This document shows positions 16,389 to 25,285 of a DNA stretch of 34,086 nucleotides, piece after piece (positions within the stretch are counted from its first letter, which is position 1; each line of letters starts with the position of its first letter). The notes beneath the pieces are model-generated. The model saw nothing but the letters and a program-made list of their open reading frames with translations. It was not told the origin of the DNA and did no database searches. The DNA is from an uncultured Pseudomonadota bacterium (GTDB lineage: Bacteria; Myxococcota_A; UBA796; SXON01): NCBI GenBank assembly GCA_903959175.1, contig CAJBVW010000098.1, forward strand, positions 1 through 34,086. Reading direction: 5' to 3'. The position numbers and the translations under genes are program-made.

Positions 16389-18377
16389 ATGACTGTGTTC
16401 CTGATGGCGTGCCTCGTGATGCTCGGGTTCGCCGGGCCCGCGCGCGCTGCGCCCCTCGACACGGCAGGCGCCCCCCTCTCCGCCACGACCGCGCCCGAGG
16501 GCTCCGCGTTCGGCCGCGCGCCGGACGCCGCCTTCAAGGACACCAAGTCGAAGGAAGAAAAGGAAGAGGCGATGACGGCCTCCGAGAAGGAGGCCGAGCG
16601 CAAACGCAAGGAGAAGCTCGCGCGCGTCATCGTGCTCAAGTGGCCCGACAACAAGAGCGTCGACTACTCCGACACGACCATCCAGCGGAACGTCAAGTCG
16701 CGCATCGCCCGGCCGGACGCCCAGTTCTTCCCGGAGGTCGATCTCTACCAGAACGGCCGCAAGGTCAAGGACAAGACGGTCGTGCCCGCGATGCAGCCGG
16801 CCGCCGTCCCGGAGCAGAACCTCCAGCGCGTCCGTCAGGCCGCCGCGGAGACCTCCGGCATCCCCTGGAACGCGCTCCAGCCGGACCAATGGGGCCTCAA
16901 GGCCAACGAGCTCCGCAGCATGGTCGAGCTCATCTGGTTCGTGGACAAGGTCGAGCAGCGCGAGCCGCTCTTCCTGCTCTACACGCAGATCGGCCTCGCC
17001 GCCGAGAACCAGAACCAGAACGTCCCGCCGTTCTACGAGCAGATCGGCAACCAGCCGGTCAACTACTACTTCTACCTGGCGGCCACGATGGCCTTCCAGG
17101 ACCCCGCGCTGATGTCGAAGCTCACCGATCAGGAGCTCAACGGCGCGATCTCGTTCATCCTCCAGCAGCTCCAGCAGGGCGTCTTCCCCAACCTGAAGAT
17201 CGACTTCGAGCAGGAAGGCGAGGACTTCAACGCGGAGGTCTTCGCGGAGTCCTACGAGATCTACCTCAACGGCATCAAGACGGACCCCAGTGACGACGGC
17301 CAGATGGACATCTTCCTCGGCCGCACCGACATCTACCTCAAGCGCACCGACAGCGGCCACGGCCTCTCGGAGCGCCTCGAGGTGAGCAAGCTCGAGGACA
17401 AGATCTACTTCGTGCGCGACACCGCGCGGAAGAAGATGGGCGTCGACTTCATCGAGCAGCTCTTCCTCCACCCCAACGAGTGCACCCCCGCGCTCGACGG
17501 TGACATCCTCAACTACCTCGCCATCTACGCCAAGATCCACGAGAAGGCCGAGATTTACGTCGCGGTCCCCCAGTACGGGAACCCGAACCGCGTGTGGGTG
17601 TGGCGCTACGATCGCCCCTCCGCCAACCTCCAGCTCGTCGGCGGCGGCGCGGACGGCTTCCCCGTGCGCTTCGCGCTCCTCGTGCAGGGCGGCGTGATGT
17701 TCAACGCGGCGTCCGTCGAGTACAGCGAGACCGCCTACGCCGAAGAGCTCTCGGCCCAGGGCACCGACCCCGGCTACGTCCCCGACCCCGCCGACTCCAT
17801 CGACGCCGACCTCGGCCCCAACTTCATCCCGGTCACCTTCGAGCTCCGCGGGCACTACAACCGCCTCATGGTCTCCATCGGCTCCGAGTTCGGCTTCAAC
17901 ACCGGCGGGGACGACGGCGACGCGAAGTGGATCGAGCGCTACCACACGCGCGGCCAGCCCGACGCCGACGTGGTGAGGCTCAAGGAGGTCACCGTGGTCG
18001 ACCCCGACACCGACGAGTCTTCGACCAGCTTCGTCGCCGGCGAGCGCCTCTACAACGAGGTCGAGATCAACCGGAACCTGTTCCTCGGCGCCGCGGTGGT
18101 GCTCGGGCGGGACGCCGGCATCGGCTTCGGGCCCCGCATCGGCGCGCGCATCGGCTGGACCAACGTGCCGTACGCCCTCCAGACAACGGGCCACGTCGGC
18201 CTCACCATCGCGCCGCCGGGCATCAAGCCCCTCGGCGATCGCGTCCGCCCCTTCGTCGATGTCGACGGGCGGCTCGGGGTGTCCTGGCCCTTCGCCACGA
18301 GCCTCGCGCACACCTCGTCCCCGATCACGATCGCCCCGGTGTTCGGCCTCACGGCCGGCGTCGGGACCACGTTCTAG
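16389..18377 (+). CDS. Secreted, probable outer-membrane beta-barrel protein
   Basis: A 662-residue protein. The ATG at 16389 follows a strong GAGGGGAG. Residues 1-20 (MTVFLMACLVMLGFAGPARA) are a clean Sec signal peptide cut after Ala. A very charged stretch (about 45-78, Lys/Glu repeats) could be a coiled coil. The middle part is alpha/beta without recognised motif. From about residue 480 the pattern of alternating hydrophobic residues with GLTIAPPGIKPL-like turns fits a beta-barrel, and the chain ends ...GLTAGVGTTF with the terminal Phe expected for outer-membrane proteins. Function is unknown. It follows the kinase gene and starts a probable run of three envelope genes. Confidence 0.75.
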   Translation: MTVFLMACLVMLGFAGPARAAPLDTAGAPLSATTAPEGSAFGRAPDAAFKDTKSKEEKEEAMTASEKEAERKRKEKLARVIVLKWPDNKSVDYSDTTIQRNVKSRIARPDAQFFPEVDLYQNGRKVKDKTVVPAMQPAAVPEQNLQRVRQAAAETSGIPWNALQPDQWGLKANELRSMVELIWFVDKVEQREPLFLLYTQIGLAAENQNQNVPPFYEQIGNQPVNYYFYLAATMAFQDPALMSKLTDQELNGAISFILQQLQQGVFPNLKIDFEQEGEDFNAEVFAESYEIYLNGIKTDPSDDGQMDIFLGRTDIYLKRTDSGHGLSERLEVSKLEDKIYFVRDTARKKMGVDFIEQLFLHPNECTPALDGDILNYLAIYAKIHEKAEIYVAVPQYGNPNRVWVWRYDRPSANLQLVGGGADGFPVRFALLVQGGVMFNAASVEYSETAYAEELSAQGTDPGYVPDPADSIDADLGPNFIPVTFELRGHYNRLMVSIGSEFGFNTGGDDGDAKWIERYHTRGQPDADVVRLKEVTVVDPDTDESSTSFVAGERLYNEVEINRNLFLGAAVVLGRDAGIGFGPRIGARIGWTNVPYALQTTGHVGLTIAPPGIKPLGDRVRPFVDVDGRLGVSWPFATSLAHTSSPITIAPVFGLTAGVGTTF

Positions 18378-18387
18378 AGGTACCTCC

Positions 18388-19863
18388 GTGCTGATCCCTC
18401 TCCTCTCTGCCACGCTCGCCCTCGCGGCGGAGGGCACCGGCAAGGCCACGATCGTGTGGTTGCAGCCCGATCTCCCGACGCCCGAGCTGCGCGCCAAGGC
18501 CGAGAAGATGCTCGGCACCTCGGCCACCCACGCCGCGTGGGCAGACCTCGCCTTCGTCCCCGCCCCCTTCGGCAAGGACGACGAGGCCCGCCTCTCCGCG
18601 CTCGACCGCGCCACCACGGACGCCCGCGCGAAGATCGACAGCTTCGACACCGAGCGGGAGATCGCGGCCGCCCTCGGCTCCGCGATCGGCGCCGTCACGG
18701 TGCTGCGCAACGACACGGACCGCAAGGCCGTCAGCGACGCGCTCATCCTCCAGGGCGCCGCCGTCACGCGGATCGTCCCCGAGGAGCGCTTCGCCACCGC
18801 CGAGGACGTCGCGGCCTACCGCGTGTTCTTCGGCAGCACCGCCGTGGTGGACTCCTACGTCGACGCCCTGGCCCTCGAGCCGGACGGCGTGTGGGCGCGC
18901 GACCTCTTCCCCGACGCCGTCGGCTTCGACCGCCTCACCTCTACCCGCGAGCAGGCGGCCACCCAGCTCCGCGGCCGCATGGAGGTCGCGCCGGTCCCCG
19001 GCGGGCTCTCCCTCGTGCTCGACGGGCGGCCCCTCGCGGCTCCGGCCGGGCAGGATCTCGCGCCCGGTCGCCACTACGTGCACTGGATGGCGGGCGGCAC
19101 GATCCTGGGCCGACAGGCCTTCGAGGCCGCGGCCGGCGGCGCCTACACCGTGGAGCCCACCGTCACCCGGGAGGAGCTCGACGCCGCGCGCGCGCGCGTG
19201 CTCGAGGGCTCGCGCGACATCCCGCCGGACGTCGCCCGCGCGGCGGACGTCGTCGGCAAGCGCAACGGCGCGCCCACCCCCACGTTCCTCGCCACGCTCG
19301 ACGACAAGGGCAAGGTCCAGGTGCTCCCGTACGGCAACGGCGCGGCCTTCGAGAAGCGCGCGGCCGTCACCGTCCTGCTCAACGGCAGCGTCGGCGGCGC
19401 GTACATGCTCTCGCCCGCCTTCGTCGACACGATCGGCACTCCGACGAGCGGCTTCGGCGTCACCGGTGACCTGGGCGTCGAGATCGGCATCTACAATCTC
19501 GCGGTCTACGGCGGCACGTCGCTCACGCTCACGCCCGTCTCGCAGATGAAGTATGCGAACGCCGACTCCACCGAGAACGTCGCCACCAACGCGTACTTCC
19601 ACCCGTACGGCGGCCTCGGCGTATACCTGCCGCGTCCCGACGAGAAGAAGCCGCTCTTCCTCATCGGCGCCAACTACGGCTGGTTCTCGCCGGGCGCCAT
19701 CGGCGCGGGCGCCCGCGTCTCGTTCGGCATCCCGAGCGGGGACGGCACCTGGTTCCGGATCGACCTCGACGGCTTCCGGGGCACCCAGATGGAGGGCTTC
19801 CCCGCTGAGGGAGAACCCAGCATCTACGCGGGTCTCCGCCTCGGCTTCGGTCGGAAGCTGTAG
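18388..19863 (+). CDS. Secreted protein with C-terminal beta-barrel-like region
   Basis: A 491-residue protein starting at a GTG only ten bases after the previous stop, with AGAGG upstream, so it is probably co-transcribed with it. The N-terminus MLIPLLSATLALAAEG is a signal peptide. Residues 20-280 are alpha/beta with many Ala, Arg and Asp. The last 150 residues show alternating strands rich in Gly, Tyr and Phe (YGGLGVYLPRPDEKK, LFLIGANYGWFSPGA, YAGLRLGFGRKL), as in outer-membrane barrels, although the terminal residue is Leu. The family is not recognised. The longer reading-frame start upstream at 18259 lies inside the previous gene and is rejected. Confidence 0.75.
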   Translation: MLIPLLSATLALAAEGTGKATIVWLQPDLPTPELRAKAEKMLGTSATHAAWADLAFVPAPFGKDDEARLSALDRATTDARAKIDSFDTEREIAAALGSAIGAVTVLRNDTDRKAVSDALILQGAAVTRIVPEERFATAEDVAAYRVFFGSTAVVDSYVDALALEPDGVWARDLFPDAVGFDRLTSTREQAATQLRGRMEVAPVPGGLSLVLDGRPLAAPAGQDLAPGRHYVHWMAGGTILGRQAFEAAAGGAYTVEPTVTREELDAARARVLEGSRDIPPDVARAADVVGKRNGAPTPTFLATLDDKGKVQVLPYGNGAAFEKRAAVTVLLNGSVGGAYMLSPAFVDTIGTPTSGFGVTGDLGVEIGIYNLAVYGGTSLTLTPVSQMKYANADSTENVATNAYFHPYGGLGVYLPRPDEKKPLFLIGANYGWFSPGAIGAGARVSFGIPSGDGTWFRIDLDGFRGTQMEGFPAEGEPSIYAGLRLGFGRKL

Positions 19864-19882
19864 GAGCGCGCGAAAGAGCGGT

Positions 19883-19888
19883 TATCCT
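19883..19888 (+). promoter_or_regulatory. Candidate -10 element (TATCCT) for the TonB-C-like gene
   Basis: TATCCT is 33 bases before the ATG at 19921, in the 57-base gap. No clear -35 is seen. Confidence 0.3.
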
Positions 19889-19920
19889 GCGCACCTCTTC
19901 CCTACCGAAAGTGGTGCCGC

Positions 19921-21135
19921 ATGATCCTCTCGCTCCTGCTCTCCGCGCACGCCTCCGCCGCCGGCCTCCCCGTCTGGAAGTGGCCCGCGGGGGAGATCCA
20001 GCGCTTCCACATCGAGACCGAGATCGTGACGCCGCGCGGCCAGCGCTACTACGCCGTCGACAACCTCGACGCGCGCGCCGGCGCCGTGAAGCTCCGGGTG
20101 GACGCCGGCTGCGCCGCGACCCCCGAGGGCAAGGTCCAGGTCGTCAAGTGCACCCTCGCCTACGTCGACATGCAGGGCCAACCCTGGGTGCCGGACGAGG
20201 CGAAGAAGCTCGAGGTCATTCTCAAGGAGTGGTCCGACGGCATGGCCAAGACCACGATCGAGATGGAGCTCGGCGCCGACGGCCGGCTGCGCACCTTCGA
20301 CATCCTCGCCGGCAAGGAGCGGTCCAACAAGCGCGAGGGCTACATCATCGAGCAGCAACGTACGCTCCTGCAGCGCGTGTTCTGCGCGTTCGATCTTCCG
20401 CTCACGACGGACGAGAAGGACTGGGTGCGTGGCTGGCCGCAGAAGAACGGCTCGGCGCTCATGCAGCTCCAGACGCTCTCCGGCACGAGCGGCGCGTCCG
20501 AGATCACGCACACCCACAAGGGCGAGCGGGACGGCCTCACCGTCATCGAGACCACCGCACGCGGCACCCTCTCCGCGGGCTCGGCCGTCGACTCCTCTGC
20601 CACCGGCCGCCTCGTGGACGTGCGGATCGCCGGCGAGAGCCTCTTCGACACCGAGAAGGGGATGCTCATCTGGCGTGACTTCACGATGGACGGCCACCTC
20701 ACCGTGAGCGCCCAGGAAGCGGGGAACTCCGCCGAGTATTTCCAGGTCGCGGCGATGCAGTGGGTGCCCGAGTTCCCGTCGCCGGGCGAGATCCCCCTCT
20801 CCGTTGCGGCGTCGCGCGCGCCCCGCCTCTCCGGCGTCGCGCCGGCGCTCGCCGAGGGAGTGGCCGCGGTCCCCTTCGCGGACCTCAAGATGGACGCCCT
20901 GTTCGTGAAGGGCATGCCCGAGCTCGCGAAGCCCCTCTCGCTCCCCGTCACGGCGGTCAAGGCGCGCGTCGTCGTCAACGCGGACGGCGTCCCCCTCTCC
21001 GTCACCGCCTTCTCGGGCTTCGCGGCCCTCGGTGCGGCGACGGAGCAGGCCCTCCTCGGGGCGACCTTCCCGGCGCGCGGCGCGTCCTACGCGGTCGACC
21101 TCGACGTGGAGTGGCGCCCGGCGGACGGCGAGTAG
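19921..21135 (+). CDS. Secreted protein with TonB-C-like end
   Basis: A 404-residue protein. The ATG at 19921 is followed by a short signal peptide (MILSLLLSAHASAAG). The main part (about 20-320) is strand-rich with charged loops and three Cys, and shows no known motif. The final 60 residues (KARVVVNADGVPLSVTAFSG, then TEQALLGATFPARG, then YAVDLDVEWRP) follow the TonB C-terminal fold: a 'v-x-v-x-v-x-x-d-G' strand, a helix with 'f-P-A', then a closing strand. TonB-C-like ends on secreted proteins may bind outer-membrane partners, so this one may act between the membranes with the two preceding barrel-like proteins. That link is inference. It ends 29 bases before the eCIS ATPase gene, which converges on it. 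Confidence 0.7.
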   Translation: MILSLLLSAHASAAGLPVWKWPAGEIQRFHIETEIVTPRGQRYYAVDNLDARAGAVKLRVDAGCAATPEGKVQVVKCTLAYVDMQGQPWVPDEAKKLEVILKEWSDGMAKTTIEMELGADGRLRTFDILAGKERSNKREGYIIEQQRTLLQRVFCAFDLPLTTDEKDWVRGWPQKNGSALMQLQTLSGTSGASEITHTHKGERDGLTVIETTARGTLSAGSAVDSSATGRLVDVRIAGESLFDTEKGMLIWRDFTMDGHLTVSAQEAGNSAEYFQVAAMQWVPEFPSPGEIPLSVAASRAPRLSGVAPALAEGVAAVPFADLKMDALFVKGMPELAKPLSLPVTAVKARVVVNADGVPLSVTAFSGFAALGAATEQALLGATFPARGASYAVDLDVEWRPADGE

Positions 21136-21164
21136 CGGCCCCGCGGGGCGCCCGGCCGCCCCCG

Positions 21165-23255
21165 CTACAGGTCCTGGACGAACTCGTAGTACTCGCCGAA
21201 GTGCACGCGGTTGACCTGCCGGCCCATCTTGATGAGCTCGCGGGCGATGGCCTCGACGGCGTGGCGCATGCACACCTCCTCACGACGGGCAGAGGCGAGG
21301 ATGCACGCGTTGATCGAGGCGTTCACGATGAGGCCGCCCGCGATGTTGAACTGGTTGGCGAGGTAGGAGAGGTCGAGGTCCGGCCCGCGCGGCGCGTACG
21401 GCGGGAAGGCGCGCTCCCAGAGCCGGAGGCGCTCGCCGGGGGACGGCATTGGGAACTCGACGACGGCGCCGAAGCGCCGGAGGAAGGCCTCGTCGATGTT
21501 CTCCTGGAGGTTGGTCGTCAGGATCGCGCAGCCCTCGAAGACCTCGAGGCGTTGGAGGAGGAAGCTGACCTCCTGGTTGGCGAAGCGGTCCTGTGCCTGC
21601 TTGACCTCGCCGCGGCTCCCGAAGAGGGCGTCGGCTTCGTCGAAGAGGAGGACCGCGGTGCCGCCCTCGGCGGCGTCGAAGATCTCGCGGAGGTTCTTCT
21701 CCGTCTCGCCGACCCACCGGCTGATGACGCTCGAGAGGTCCACGCGGAACATGTCGAGGCCGAGCGTGCCGGCGATGACCTCGGCCGCCATCGTCTTTCC
21801 GGTACCCGGGCCGCCCGAGAAGAGCGCCTTGATGCCGTAGCCGCGCGGCCGGATCTTGTTGGCGCCCCAGCGGTGGTAGACGTTCTCCTGCTCGGACAGG
21901 TAGTTCGTCAGGTGCTTGAGCTGCTTCTCGATCTTCGGGGGGATGATGAGGTCTCCCCAGGTGTATTGGGGGACGACGTGCTGCGCGAGGCCGCGGAACT
22001 CGGGGCGGCTCCCTTCGCGGGCGGCGGCCCAGATCGCCTCGATCGAGGGCTCCTTTCCGCCGGACTCGGCCTCGGCGCGCTCGAGCACGCGCTGGATCGA
22101 GGTCCCGCCGACCGAGTAGAAGCGCTCGGCGATGTCGGCCCCGAGCTTCTCGTTCCAGCCGCGGTACGAGAGCGCGGCGCCCCAGGCCTCGTTGCGCTCC
22201 TCGAGCGTGGTGCGCGCGACCTGGACCGTGAGGCTCGGGCGATCCGCGCCGAGCAGCGCGCCGATGGACCTTCGGTCGGAGCCGCCGATGAGCACGGGGT
22301 AGGGGAGGGTGGAGAGCGCGCCGCCGAGCATCATCAGGCCGTTGCGGAGCGCGGGATCCTCTTGCGACGCGGCCACGTTCACGAGGTAGGGCAGCGCCCC
22401 GCTCATGCGCAGCTCGCGGACGAGGTCGAAGGGCTCGTCGATGTAGTTGCGCGCGCGCTCGAGGTCGATGCGCACGAGGGGCCGCTGGCAGCGCCGCGCG
22501 ATGGCCTGGGCGACGCCCTCGCGCATGCCGAGCGTGCTCCCGACCACGGCCACGGTGATGGGCTGGTCGAGGGAGGTGTCGAGGTCCGCGATTCGCTTGC
22601 GTGTCGGCGCCGGGATGAACGGCTCGGCGGAGGTCTCGATGGGCGTGAAGCCGACGGAGCTCGGGAGCTCCTCCTCTTCGAGGAGCCAACGCAGCAGGCG
22701 CGGCGCGGGGTGGACGCGGCGCGAGGTGTGCGTGTCGTGCCCGTCCGGCGGGTTCAGCAGGAGGAGCCGGTACCGGATGAGGGGGCCGCCCGCCATGAGC
22801 CGGGCCTGGAGCGCGAGGCGCTCGCGGCGCTCGGTGCGCAGCACGCGCGTGGCCATGTCGACGGTGAGGTACGCCTGGTTCAGGTTGTCGTTCAGGTACG
22901 CGAAGATGCGACCGTACCCGGCGCTGATCTCGGGGGCGAGAGAGAGGAGGATGAGGTCGGCGTCGTCCCCGTCGAGGTCGAAGGCCCGGCGGAGGCGTGC
23001 AAACCGGCCGTCCGTCGCGTCGCGCATCGCGGTGGAGGCCGCCACGGCGTCCTCCAGGCCGTCGGGCCCGGTGAGGTAGTCGATCTCGCCGTGCGCGCGG
23101 AGGAGGGCGTCCACCTCGTCGTCGGTGATGACCGAGCCCCAGAATTGGCCCTTGGCGCGCATGGACGGCCGGGCGCGCTGCCGCCGGACGGCGCGCAGCA
23201 GGAGAAGATCGGTGCGCCGGAGTCGGCGGGCGAGCTCCTCGAAGATGGTGCTCAT
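21165..23255 (-). CDS. AAA+ ATPase of the eCIS locus (Afp15/Pvc15-like)
   Basis: A 696-residue protein. Residues 1-200 are a helical, Arg-rich domain. Residues about 215-345 look like a degenerate first ATPase domain, since the position of the P-loop reads GSTLGMREG without the Lys/Thr. The second domain is a full AAA+ module: Walker A GGPGTGKT at 481-488, Walker B LLFDEAD at 536-542, sensor TTN, and an Arg finger in FLRRFG. This layout is that of the ATPases found in nearly every eCIS locus, which are needed for assembly or loading of the particle. It follows the DUF4157 gene by 30 bases on the same strand, with GAGGA before the ATG. Confidence 0.88.
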   Translation of the reverse strand: MSTIFEELARRLRRTDLLLLRAVRRQRARPSMRAKGQFWGSVITDDEVDALLRAHGEIDYLTGPDGLEDAVAASTAMRDATDGRFARLRRAFDLDGDDADLILLSLAPEISAGYGRIFAYLNDNLNQAYLTVDMATRVLRTERRERLALQARLMAGGPLIRYRLLLLNPPDGHDTHTSRRVHPAPRLLRWLLEEEELPSSVGFTPIETSAEPFIPAPTRKRIADLDTSLDQPITVAVVGSTLGMREGVAQAIARRCQRPLVRIDLERARNYIDEPFDLVRELRMSGALPYLVNVAASQEDPALRNGLMMLGGALSTLPYPVLIGGSDRRSIGALLGADRPSLTVQVARTTLEERNEAWGAALSYRGWNEKLGADIAERFYSVGGTSIQRVLERAEAESGGKEPSIEAIWAAAREGSRPEFRGLAQHVVPQYTWGDLIIPPKIEKQLKHLTNYLSEQENVYHRWGANKIRPRGYGIKALFSGGPGTGKTMAAEVIAGTLGLDMFRVDLSSVISRWVGETEKNLREIFDAAEGGTAVLLFDEADALFGSRGEVKQAQDRFANQEVSFLLQRLEVFEGCAILTTNLQENIDEAFLRRFGAVVEFPMPSPGERLRLWERAFPPYAPRGPDLDLSYLANQFNIAGGLIVNASINACILASARREEVCMRHAVEAIARELIKMGRQVNRVHFGEYYEFVQDL

Positions 23256-23285
23256 CAGGGTCCTCGGGGGCGGGGCCCCACCATC

Positions 23286-23909
23286 CTACAGGAAGGCCTT
23301 CTTGTCGGCGAAGCGGTCGTGCGCGGCGTCCCTGGAGCTCTGCATGTGCTCCATGACCTCGTGGGCGAGCTTGTCGAGGATCATCTCGCGGCTCAGGCCC
23401 TGCGCGATCATGGCGTCGTAGCCGCGCTGCGCGCCGGAGTCCCGCTCTTGACCCTCTCGCTGCTGGGAGGCGCCGCCGGCCGCGGCGGTCGCGCCGGTGC
23501 TCGGCACCGAGTGCGCGGCCTCGTGCGATTCGTGCCCGCCGGAGCGGGCGCGGTGGAGCACCATCCGCTCCACGGAGCGCGCGGCGACCTCTTCTCCGTC
23601 GCGCCCATCGTGCGAGCCCTGCCCGCCCGAGTGCTCGACGTGGAACTGTTCGTGCGCGAAGAGGGCCTGATCCTCGGGGCGACCCGGATCGAAGTCGTCC
23701 GCGACGATGATGCTCTTGTCGACCGTCATGGCGCGGGCGCCGAGGGTCTTCAGGGCGCGGCTGGCGAGCTCGCCGCCGAAGACTTCGCCGCCGCCCGGCA
23801 TCGCGCTGCGCTGGAGCTGGCCGCGCGTGGCGCGGGACGCCAGCCGATCGGCGGTGGGGGACGCCGAGCGGGAGAGACGCGAGGTTCTGGGGCTGTCGTT
23901 CGACGCCAT
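23286..23909 (-). CDS. DUF4157 (eCIS core) metallopeptidase-like protein
   Basis: A 207-residue protein. Residues about 45-100 match the DUF4157 pattern: LGARAMTV, then IIVADDFDPGRPED, then LFAHEQFHVEH, with the zinc motif H86-E-Q-F-H90. The domain is known as the eCIS core domain because it is common in proteins encoded in these loci, often in or near the cargo. The first 40 residues are basic, Ser/Arg-rich and disordered. The last 100 are Gly/Ser/His-rich then helical (ILDKLAHEVMEHMQ). The usual Gln after the HEXXH is His here. It may be a cargo, a cargo processing protease or an anchor. The ATG has GGAGGG before it. It is first in its two-gene operon. Confidence 0.88.
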   Translation of the reverse strand: MASNDSPRTSRLSRSASPTADRLASRATRGQLQRSAMPGGGEVFGGELASRALKTLGARAMTVDKSIIVADDFDPGRPEDQALFAHEQFHVEHSGGQGSHDGRDGEEVAARSVERMVLHRARSGGHESHEAAHSVPSTGATAAAGGASQQREGQERDSGAQRGYDAMIAQGLSREMILDKLAHEVMEHMQSSRDAAHDRFADKKAFL

Positions 23910-23927
23910 GTGCCCTCCGGAACCCGG

Positions 23928-23937
23928 ATGATAGCCT
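23928..23937. promoter_or_regulatory. Overlapping, opposed -10 elements for the eCIS minus operon and hutF
   Basis: The 35-base gap holds TATCAT on the minus strand (23928-23933) and TAGCCT on the plus strand (23932-23937), overlapping by two bases. Predicted leaders are about 12 bases for DUF4157 and none for hutF. Confidence 0.35.
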
Positions 23938-23944
23938 GTACGGC

Positions 23945-25282
23945 GTGCGCTTCCTACTCCCCGACCTCCTCTATTCCGAAGGTGCCCTCCGCCCCGGGCT
24001 CGCCGTGGGCCTGCGCGAGGGGCGGGTGGCCGGCGTCGTCCCGGCGGAGTCGCTCCCGAGCGGCGCGCCGGTCGAGCGGCTGCCGGCGCGCGCCCTCCTC
24101 CCGGGCTTCGTCAACGCGCACTCCCACGCCTTCCAGCGCGGCCTCCGCGGGCACGTCCAGTACGCGGAAGGCCCTGACTCCTTCTGGACGTGGCGGGACC
24201 GCATGTACCGCCTCGCCAACGCCCTGGATCCCGACGGCGTCGAGGCCGTCTCCGCGCTCGCGTTCCTCGAGATGGCGCGCGCCGGCTTCACGACGGTCGG
24301 CGAGTTCCACTACCTCCACCACGCTCCCGACGGCACCCCCTACGCCGACCCCGACGAGCTCGCCCTGCGCGTGGTCGCCGCCGCCGAGCGCGTCGGCATC
24401 CGCATCGTGCTCCTGCGCGTCGCCTACGCCCGCGCCGGCTTCGGCCTCGCCCCGAACCCTCTCCAGCGGCGCTTCTACGATCGTGGCCCCGACGACGTCC
24501 TGGCCGCCGTGGCCCGCCTCCGCGCGCGCGGCGTGGCCGCCGGCCTGGCCCCCCACTCCGTCCGCGCCTGCCCGGCCGACTGGCTCTCCGCCTTCGCCGG
24601 CTTCGACGGCCCGGTGCACGCCCACGTCGACGAGCAGCCCGCCGAGATCGCGGCCTCGTTGAAGGAGCACGGCCGTCGGCCCCTCCAGGTCTTCGCGGAC
24701 GCCGGCCTGGTCGGCCCCGCCTTCACCGCCGTGCACCTCACCCATCCCGACGACGAGGAGCTCGCGCTCCTGCGCATCGCGGGCGGGCGCGTGTGCGTCT
24801 GCCCCACCACCGAGCTCGATCTCGGGGACGGCCTCTTCCCCCTCGAGCGCGCCGCGGGCATCGGCCTGTGCATCGGCTCCGACAGCCACGCCCTCGTCGA
24901 CCCCTTCACCGAGCTGCGTAGCATCGAGTGGCACGCCCGCGCCGCCACCGGTCGCCGCAACATCCTCGGTCCCGCCGGGGATCCCGACGGCATCTCCCGC
25001 GCCCTCCTCGACGCCGGCGCGCGCGGCGGGGCCTCCGCCCTCGGCCAGCCCGGCGGCACGATCGTCGACGGCGCCCCGGCGGACCTCGTCGCCATCGACC
25101 TCACCGACCCCGCGCTCCGCGCCGCGCGCCTGCTCCCCGCGCTGGTCTTCTCGGGGCACCCCGGCATGGTCACGGACGTATGGGTCGCCGGCCGCCGCGT
25201 CGTGACCGCGCGCCACCACCCCGACGCGGAGCGCATCGTGGCTGACGCCGAACGCGTGCTCGCGAACGTGACCGCTACCTGA
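23945..25282 (+). CDS. hutF: Formimidoylglutamate deiminase
   Basis: A 445-residue amidohydrolase that converts N-formimidoyl-L-glutamate to N-formyl-L-glutamate and ammonia in one branch of histidine breakdown. The metal motif H59-S-H61 is in NAHSHAFQRGLRG, followed by DSFWTWRDRMYRLA, which is typical of HutF and distinguishes it from guanine or cytosine deaminases. HAHVDEQPAEI supplies the next metal-binding His, and IGSDSHALVDPFTELRSIEWHAR gives the catalytic Asp and the HutF-specific end. Length is normal. The start is a GTG with almost no predicted leader. It lies inside the eCIS locus, between its two blocks, and converges on argE with three bases between. No other hut gene is in the window. 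Confidence 0.92.
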   Translation: MRFLLPDLLYSEGALRPGLAVGLREGRVAGVVPAESLPSGAPVERLPARALLPGFVNAHSHAFQRGLRGHVQYAEGPDSFWTWRDRMYRLANALDPDGVEAVSALAFLEMARAGFTTVGEFHYLHHAPDGTPYADPDELALRVVAAAERVGIRIVLLRVAYARAGFGLAPNPLQRRFYDRGPDDVLAAVARLRARGVAAGLAPHSVRACPADWLSAFAGFDGPVHAHVDEQPAEIAASLKEHGRRPLQVFADAGLVGPAFTAVHLTHPDDEELALLRIAGGRVCVCPTTELDLGDGLFPLERAAGIGLCIGSDSHALVDPFTELRSIEWHARAATGRRNILGPAGDPDGISRALLDAGARGGASALGQPGGTIVDGAPADLVAIDLTDPALRAARLLPALVFSGHPGMVTDVWVAGRRVVTARHHPDAERIVADAERVLANVTAT

Positions 25283-25285
25283 CGC

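Noticed and set aside
14955-18797. 1280-codon minus-strand open frame
   Set aside because: It covers the kinase tail and outer-membrane protein genes in antisense. The product is His/Arg/Val/Glu-rich without domains, as expected for high-GC shadow frames.
20760-24662. 1300-codon plus-strand open frame
   Set aside because: It lies opposite the AAA+ and DUF4157 genes, whose motifs are complete. The composition is Glu/Val/Arg-rich with no family signal.
23945-25282. Guanine or cytosine deaminase identity
   Set aside because: The SFWTWRDRMY and SHALVDPFTELRSIEWHAR segments fit formimidoylglutamate deiminase better.
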